From positions 1-37,292 of the forward strand of contig NZ_JAAFYZ010000096.1 in the NCBI RefSeq assembly GCF_018274385.1: a stretch of 37,292 bases of DNA. The letters are read 5' to 3'. The position numbers were made by a program, and so were the translations under genes. The notes under the pieces were generated by a model, which was not told the origin of the DNA, did no database searches, and saw only the letters and a program-made list of their open reading frames with translations. This document shows, piece after piece, positions 32,902 to 37,292 of the stretch (within the stretch, counting starts at the first letter, position 1; each line of letters opens with the position of its first letter). The DNA comes from Catenulispora pinistramenti. GTDB taxonomy: Bacteria; Actinomycetota; Actinomycetes; Streptomycetales; Catenulisporaceae.

Positions 32902-34373
32902 AGTTCGAAGATGGTGCGGTGCCAGGGCTTGCGGGCCACGCCGGTCAGGTCGTGCATCGTGTGCTTGACCTGCGTGTACTCCTCGAAGGAGTAGGTCGAC
33001 ATGTCCTTGCCGAAGCCGGAGGCCTTGTAGCCGCCGTGCGGCATCTCGCTGATGATCGGGATGTGGTCGTTGACCCAGACGCAGCCGGCGGCGATCTCCC
33101 GTACGGCGCGCAGCGCGCGGTAGTGGTCGCGGGTCCACACGGAGGCGGCCAGGCCGAAGGGAGTGTCGTTGGCCAGGGCCAGGGCTTGCTCGTCGGTGTC
33201 GAACGGCAGCACGGTCAGCACCGGGCCGAAGACCTCGTCGCGGACGATCTCCGAGTCCTGAGCGACCCCGGTGACCAGCGTCGGGCGGTAGTACGCACCG
33301 GCCGCCAGCGCGCCGCCGGGCGCCTCGCCGCCGACCACGATCTCCGCCCCGTAGCCGCGGGCGCGGTCCACGAAGCCGGCGACCCGGTCCCGCTGCGTAT
33401 AAGAGACGAGAGGTCCGAGGTCGGTCGCGGGGTCGAAGGGATCGCCGAGCGACACCCGCGCGTACAGGTCCGCGACCCCGGCCACGAACTCGTCGAACCG
33501 GCTGCGGTGCACGTACGCGCGGGTCGCCGCGGTGCAGTCCTGGCCGGTGTTGATCAGCGAGCCGGCCACGGCGCCGTGGATCGCGGCCTCCAGATCGGCG
33601 TCGTCGAAGACCACGAACGGCGCCTTGCCGCCGAGTTCCAGGTGCACGCGCTTGACCGTGCGGGAGGCGATCTCCATGACCCGCTTGCCGACCGGGGTGG
33701 AGCCGGTGAAGGAGACCATCCGCACGTCCGGGTGGGCCAGCAGCGCCTCGCCGGCCACCGGTCCGGTGCCGACGACCACGTTCACCACACCGTCCGGGAT
33801 CCCGGCGTCGGTGCAGGCCTGGGCGAACAGCAGCGCGGTCAGCGGGGTGATCTCGGCCGGCTTGAGCACGATGGTGTTGCCGGCCGCGATCGCCGGCAGG
33901 ATCTTCCAGGCCGCCATCTGCAGCGGATAGTTCCACGGCGCGATCGAGGCCACCACGCCGATCGGCTCGCGCCGGATCGCGCTGGTGTGGTCGGCGGAGT
34001 ACTCGGCCGCGGCTTTGCCCTCCAGGTGGCGGGCGGCCCCGGCGAAGAAGGCCGTGTTGTCGACGGTGCCGGGGACGTCGAAGCCGGTGGACAGCCGGAT
34101 CGGCTTGCCGGTCTGGCGCGACTCGGTCTCGGCGAACTCCCGGGCGCGCTCGTCGAGCAGTCGCGCGAGCCGGTGCAGGGCGGCCGAGCGCTCGGCCGGG
34201 GTCGCCCTACTCCATACGGGGAACGCCCGATTGGCCGCGTCGACGGCCAGATCAGCGTCGCGCCCGTCACCGAGTACGAGGTCGGCGACGGTGGAGCCGT
34301 CCGCCGGATTCGTGACCTGATGCACGACTCCTGACGATCCGGTCCTGGGTCCCCCGCCGATGTACTGGTGCAC
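32898..34373 (-). CDS. Aminoaldehyde dehydrogenase (gamma-aminobutyraldehyde type)
   Basis: 491 residues of the ALDH superfamily: EPIGVVASIAPWNYPLQMAAWKI, GNTIVLKPAEITPLTALLFA, SFTGSTPVGKRVM, LELGGKAPFVVFDDAD (general base Glu), NTGQDCTAATRAYV with C280 as nucleophile, DEVFGPVLTVLPF, and VNDHIPIISEMPHGGYKASGFGKDMS. The last block matches bacterial gamma-aminobutyraldehyde/betaine-aldehyde-like enzymes of putrescine catabolism, which oxidise 4-aminobutanal to GABA or 3-aminopropanal to beta-alanine. GTG at 34373 is chosen because AAGGAG lies 6 nt upstream and the family's start (VHQYIGG) fits; the frame stays open upstream into the divergent promoter region. It is the first gene of the amine module. 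Confidence 0.93.
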   Translation of the reverse strand: MHQYIGGGPRTGSSGVVHQVTNPADGSTVADLVLGDGRDADLAVDAANRAFPVWSRATPAERSAALHRLARLLDERAREFAETESRQTGKPIRLSTGFDVPGTVDNTAFFAGAARHLEGKAAAEYSADHTSAIRREPIGVVASIAPWNYPLQMAAWKILPAIAAGNTIVLKPAEITPLTALLFAQACTDAGIPDGVVNVVVGTGPVAGEALLAHPDVRMVSFTGSTPVGKRVMEIASRTVKRVHLELGGKAPFVVFDDADLEAAIHGAVAGSLINTGQDCTAATRAYVHRSRFDEFVAGVADLYARVSLGDPFDPATDLGPLVSYTQRDRVAGFVDRARGYGAEIVVGGEAPGGALAAGAYYRPTLVTGVAQDSEIVRDEVFGPVLTVLPFDTDEQALALANDTPFGLAASVWTRDHYRALRAVREIAAGCVWVNDHIPIISEMPHGGYKASGFGKDMSTYSFEEYTQVKHTMHDLTGVARKPWHRTIFEL

Positions 34374-34811
34374 AACGTTCTCCTTGACGGCTTGCAAACC
34401 TTGACGCGCTGTCGGGTACACCGGCGCACCCGCCGGCCACTTCCTGTTCGGAACGCTGTCATCCGCGTTCGAGTGAGGATCGTTACAGACATCCGGCCGA
34501 GAAACAAGGGATTCCGTCGAAGGAAATGAATCTCGCAACGAAATCGCGACCTGCCGCTGGCCTGCGAAGACCGATCCCGCGCCGCATCGATGTCGGATCG
34601 ATTTCCGCCGATCCCTTGCGCCGGCCCCGGCGCACCTGGCAGGGTGCCTCGGCAGTGCGATCCTTCTGAACACTTTGCAAAGAACAACGGGTTAAGCAAC
34701 CCGCACAGCGCGGCCCGCACCCGCACCTGACGGCCCCGGCCGGCCCGGCACTCCCGGCGGACCGGCCGCCGCCCCGTGAGCCCCGCAGAGCCCGCACGCC
34801 CCAGGAGCACC
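34374..34811. promoter_or_regulatory. Divergent promoter region of the amine module and pucR
   Basis: 438 bp between the divergent dehydrogenase and PucR genes. It contains two TTGCAAA-bearing motifs: CTTGCAAA (34391-34398) near the dehydrogenase start and the perfect palindrome CTTTGCAAAG (34673-34682). A 6-bp hairpin CGGGTT/AACCCG (34688-34703) lies next to the palindrome. The right part is AT-richer than its surroundings. No gene is supported here. Confidence 0.6.
34673..34682. promoter_or_regulatory. CTTTGCAAAG palindrome, candidate regulator site
   Basis: A perfect 10-bp palindrome 130 bp before pucR. A related half (CTTGCAAA at 34391-34398) lies next to the dehydrogenase start. Position between a regulator and its presumed operon suggests an operator; the binding protein is inferred to be PucR. 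Confidence 0.4.
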
Positions 34812-36572
34812 GTGAGCAGCGCAGACCGTCCCGAGCCGACCGACGACGAGCCGGCGCCGAGCGCCGGGCGGGCCGACGAGGCCGACCAGCAGGCACCCGC
34901 CGCCGACAAGGCGGCCCTGCCGTCGATGTACGCCACCCAGTACCCGACCGTCGGCGACGTCCTCCAGCTCGGCCCGATCAAACAGGGCGGGCCGCGGGTG
35001 GTGGCCGGGGCGACCGGACTGGACCGGGTGGTGCGCTGGGTGCACGTCACCGAGCTGGTCGACGTCGCGACCATCCTGCGCGGCGGCGAACTGGTGCTGT
35101 CCACCGGCATCGCCTGGCCCGAGGACCGCGACCGGCTCGCCGACTTCGTCGCCGACCTGGCCAAGCTCGGCGCCGCCGGCCTGGTGCTGGAGCTGGGCCG
35201 CCGCTACACCGACAGCAGCCTGCCCAAGGCGCTGCTGGCCGCCGCCGAGAAGCACAGCCTGCCGGTGATCACCCTCGCGCTGGACACACGTTTCGTCGGC
35301 ATCACCGAAGCCGTACACGGTCTGATCATCGACGCTCAGCTGGCCGAGCTTCGCGCCTCCGACGAGGTGCACCAGACGTTCACCGAACTCGCCGTCGAGG
35401 GCGCCTCCCCGGACGAGGTGGTCCAGCAGATCGGCCGGATGTGCGGCTGCCCGGTGGTCCTGGAGAACCTGGCGCATCAGGTCCTCACCTACGCCCAGGC
35501 CGGGGCCGACCCCTCGGATCTGCTCGACGGCTGGGAGGGCCGCTCCCGTTCGGTCCGCACCACCGGCCGCACCTCTTACGACGAGCGCTCCGGCTGGCTC
35601 ACCACGGTGGTCGGCGCCCGCGGCCACGACTGGGGCCGCCTGGTCCTGATCTGCAACGACCCGCTGCCGGTCCCCCGGCTGTCCATGCTACTGGAGCGCG
35701 CCGCCGCGACCCTGGCCCTGAACCGGCTGGTCGAGCGGGACCGCGACTCGCTCGAGCGGCAGACGCACCGGACCCTGCTGACCGCGATCCTGTCCCACGG
35801 CCAGCCGGCGTCCGAGGTGGCACTGCGGGCCCGGGCGCTCGGCGTCACCCTCGACGGCCGCCGGCTGGTCGGCGTGGTGCTCCGGCTGCGCACCGCCGCG
35901 CACCCCACGGCGCTGGAGACCCAAGCCCGGCTGCGCGAACTGACCGACCAGGCCGCGTCGGCCATCCGCGACCGCCGGCTGTCGGCGCTGATCGGCACCC
36001 TGGACGAACACAGCGTCGGCCTGCTGCTGGCCCTGGGCCCCCAGGACCGCGAGGACGCCGCGCTGGACGGGTTCGCCGAGCGCGTGCGCCGTCTGGTCGA
36101 GCGCCCGACATCCCCCTCCTCCGCCGACGGCTACGTCATCGCGGTCGGCACCTCGGTCGGCGCCGTCCGCGACGCACGCCGCTCGCTGTTGGAGGCGGTG
36201 CAGGTCGCGGACGCGGCGGTGCGGCAGCCGGGAGGGCAGGCGCCGTATCACCGCCTGGTCGACGTCCGCCTGCGCGGCCTGCTGCATCTGCTCCGCGACG
36301 ACGCCCGCCTGCAGACCTTCGTAGAGCGCGAACTCGGCCCGCTGCTGGCGTACGACGCGGAGCGCGGCACGGACTTGGTCAAGATGCTGTCGGTGTACGT
36401 GGACTCGGGCCGCAACAAGTCGGCGGCGGCCGACGCGGCGCACCTGTCGCGACCGTCGTTCTATGAGCGGCTGCACCGGATCGAGCGGATCCTGTCGGTG
36501 GATCTGGATTCGGTGGAGTCGTGTCTGGCATTGCACGTGGCCCTGCTCGCGCTGGAAGCTATAAGGCCATGA
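34812..36572 (+). CDS. PucR-family transcriptional regulator
   Basis: 586 residues. The N-terminal PucR domain begins near YPTVGDVLQLGPIKQGG and includes RWVHVTELVDVATILRGGELVLSTGIAW and AAGLVLELGRRY. A middle segment includes ALGVTLDGRRLVGVVLRL and GTSVGAVRDARRSLLEAVQVADAAV. The C-terminal helix-turn-helix is LSVYVDSGRNKSAAADAAHLSRPSFYERLHRIERILSVDLD. PucR proteins sense purine, amine or amino-acid catabolites and control neighbouring genes. GTG 34812 is used because AGGAG lies 4 nt upstream; a GTG at 34776 has no ribosome-binding site. The divergent position makes the amine module its likely target. Confidence 0.92.
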   Translation: MSSADRPEPTDDEPAPSAGRADEADQQAPAADKAALPSMYATQYPTVGDVLQLGPIKQGGPRVVAGATGLDRVVRWVHVTELVDVATILRGGELVLSTGIAWPEDRDRLADFVADLAKLGAAGLVLELGRRYTDSSLPKALLAAAEKHSLPVITLALDTRFVGITEAVHGLIIDAQLAELRASDEVHQTFTELAVEGASPDEVVQQIGRMCGCPVVLENLAHQVLTYAQAGADPSDLLDGWEGRSRSVRTTGRTSYDERSGWLTTVVGARGHDWGRLVLICNDPLPVPRLSMLLERAAATLALNRLVERDRDSLERQTHRTLLTAILSHGQPASEVALRARALGVTLDGRRLVGVVLRLRTAAHPTALETQARLRELTDQAASAIRDRRLSALIGTLDEHSVGLLLALGPQDREDAALDGFAERVRRLVERPTSPSSADGYVIAVGTSVGAVRDARRSLLEAVQVADAAVRQPGGQAPYHRLVDVRLRGLLHLLRDDARLQTFVERELGPLLAYDAERGTDLVKMLSVYVDSGRNKSAAADAAHLSRPSFYERLHRIERILSVDLDSVESCLALHVALLALEAIRP

Positions 36573-37195
36573 GCCCCCAACAGCCCTATGACGAAGTCGC
36601 CGAAGAGTACGCCGCGAACTTCAGCGACAGCCTGTCCAAGTACCCCCTGGAACGTGGCCTCCTGGCCTCCTTCGCCGAGCTGGCGAAGGAGGTCGGCGGG
36701 CCGGTCGCGGACGTGGGCTGCGGGCCGGGGCACGTCACCGCGTACCTGAGCGGGCTGGGGCTGGACGCCTTCGGAGTGGACGTGTCCTCCGGCATGATCG
36801 CCGTGGCCCGCGCCAGGAATCCGGAGCTGCGGTTCGAGGTCGGATCGATGGCCGCGCTGGACGTCGCCGACGGTTCGCTGAGCGGGATCCTGTCGCGGTA
36901 CTCGATCATCCACACGGCGCCAGAGGACGTTCCCGCGACACTGGCCGAGTTCCGCAGGGTTCTGGCTCCCGGCGGCTGTGCGCTCATCAGCTTTCCGGGG
37001 ACCGACGACGATTCGTCGCTGACCGTTTCCTACGACCACAAGGTCTACACCGCCTACCGCTGGTGGCCCGACCATTTCAGCGCCCTGTTGCACGAGGCGG
37101 GCCTGGAGGAGGTGGGACGCCTCGTCGAGCGACCAGTGCCGGAGGCGCCGCGGCAGTTCCCGGTGGTGAACCTGTTCGCCCGGCGGGAGGCCTGA
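36569..37195 (+). CDS. Class I SAM-dependent methyltransferase
   Basis: 208 residues. Motif I VADVGCGPGHVT (about residues 46-57), post-I acidic FGVDVSSGMIAVAR, motif II region SGILSRYSIIHTAPEDVPATLAEFRRVLAPGGCALISFPG. This is a methyltransferase type 11-like small-molecule enzyme. The ATG overlaps the PucR stop by 4 nt (ATGA), so the two are cotranscribed. An upstream in-frame GTG at 36521 would overlap more and is disfavoured. Substrate unknown; linkage to the amine module is only positional. Confidence 0.9.
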   Translation: MSPQQPYDEVAEEYAANFSDSLSKYPLERGLLASFAELAKEVGGPVADVGCGPGHVTAYLSGLGLDAFGVDVSSGMIAVARARNPELRFEVGSMAALDVADGSLSGILSRYSIIHTAPEDVPATLAEFRRVLAPGGCALISFPGTDDDSSLTVSYDHKVYTAYRWWPDHFSALLHEAGLEEVGRLVERPVPEAPRQFPVVNLFARREA

Positions 37196-37261
37196 AACCG
37201 CGCCCGATGGGCCATGCTGGGTACCGACAGGTAACTTCGCCCACCCACGAAGGACACGTCC

Positions 37262-37292
37262 ATGGCCCCCACCCCCGAGACTGTCTCTTATA
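37262..37292 (+). CDS. Start of a gene cut off by the contig end
   Basis: ATG at 37262 with AAGGA 8 nt upstream opens a frame MAPTPETVSL. Only the first 6 codons (to about 37280) are trustworthy because the last 12 bases look like adapter. Product unknown. Confidence 0.45.
   Translation, partial: MAPTPETVSY
37281..37292. other. Tn5/Nextera mosaic-end adapter match at the window end
   Basis: The final 12 bases CTGTCTCTTATA equal the first 12 of the 19-base mosaic-end adapter read-through sequence CTGTCTCTTATACACATCT. A match of this length exactly at a sequence end indicates untrimmed adapter. Confidence 0.85.

Noticed and set aside
33396-33412. TATAAGAGAC, resembling the mosaic-end adapter
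   Set aside because: It lies within conserved dehydrogenase codons (LVSYTQRDR), matches only 10 bases, and flanking sequence is normal, so it is natural.
34374-34673. 100-codon upstream extension of the aminoaldehyde dehydrogenase
   Set aside because: The extension lacks family similarity and covers the divergent promoter region; GTG 34373 has AAGGAG 6 nt upstream and fits the family start.

Overview
This window is high-GC actinomycete DNA. Stop-codon-poor shadow frames run on both strands, GTG starts are common, and the gene content is typically actinobacterial: a ClgR regulator, an AfsR/SARP-type BTAD-NB-ARC-TPR regulator, tricorn-type proteases, and the comEA-comEC-holA neighbourhood. The style would fit a Catenulispora- or Streptomyces-like filamentous organism, but no taxonomic marker gene is present, so the genus is a guess. 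The last 12 bases match the Tn5/Nextera mosaic-end adapter, so the right end is very probably a contig end carrying adapter sequence.

Layout. 1-1.6 kb: the 3' part of a + strand gene for a Ser/Pro/Ala-rich single-pass membrane protein. 1.8-10.3 kb (- strand): a DNA-uptake and DNA-maintenance block, read from the right as comEA, comEC (membrane part), a separate ComEC-type metallo-beta-lactamase gene, a TPR protein, an HhH-GPD repair protein and holA. comEA carries an in-frame array of 57-bp (19-residue) repeats, and comEC is split into two translationally coupled genes. 10.3-13.5 kb: a 0.67-kb intergenic region, hflX, and clgR with a SigR/SigE-like promoter match. 13.3-17.1 kb: a non-coding stretch, a candidate small ORF, and a 1003-residue SARP/NB-ARC/TPR regulator. 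17.3-24.0 kb: two tandem, overlapping tricorn-protease paralogues. 24.1-25.3 kb: a small secreted protein, and an XRE antitoxin preceded by the remnant of its RelE-type toxin.

25.4-37.2 kb: a polyamine-type uptake and oxidation module. A 7-gene leftward run (aminoaldehyde dehydrogenase, potD, potA, potB, potC, an FAD amine oxidoreductase, and mmsA) diverges from a PucR-family regulator, which overlaps a small methyltransferase gene. The likely logic is that PotABCD imports a polyamine or related amine, the FAD enzyme oxidises it to an aminoaldehyde, the dehydrogenase makes the amino acid, and MmsA converts a resulting semialdehyde to acyl-CoA. The transaminase and any gamma-glutamylpolyamine synthetase are not in the window. 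Overlapping stop/start codons couple several neighbours (comEC/MBL, tricorn pair, potA/B/C, pucR/methyltransferase).

A recurring oddity is the number of short tandem-repeat expansions, with units of 6, 8, 11, 12, 14, 15, 18, 21/24 and 57 bp. They lie both in intergenic spacers and inside coding regions. No rRNA, tRNA, CRISPR array, insertion sequence or prophage was seen.
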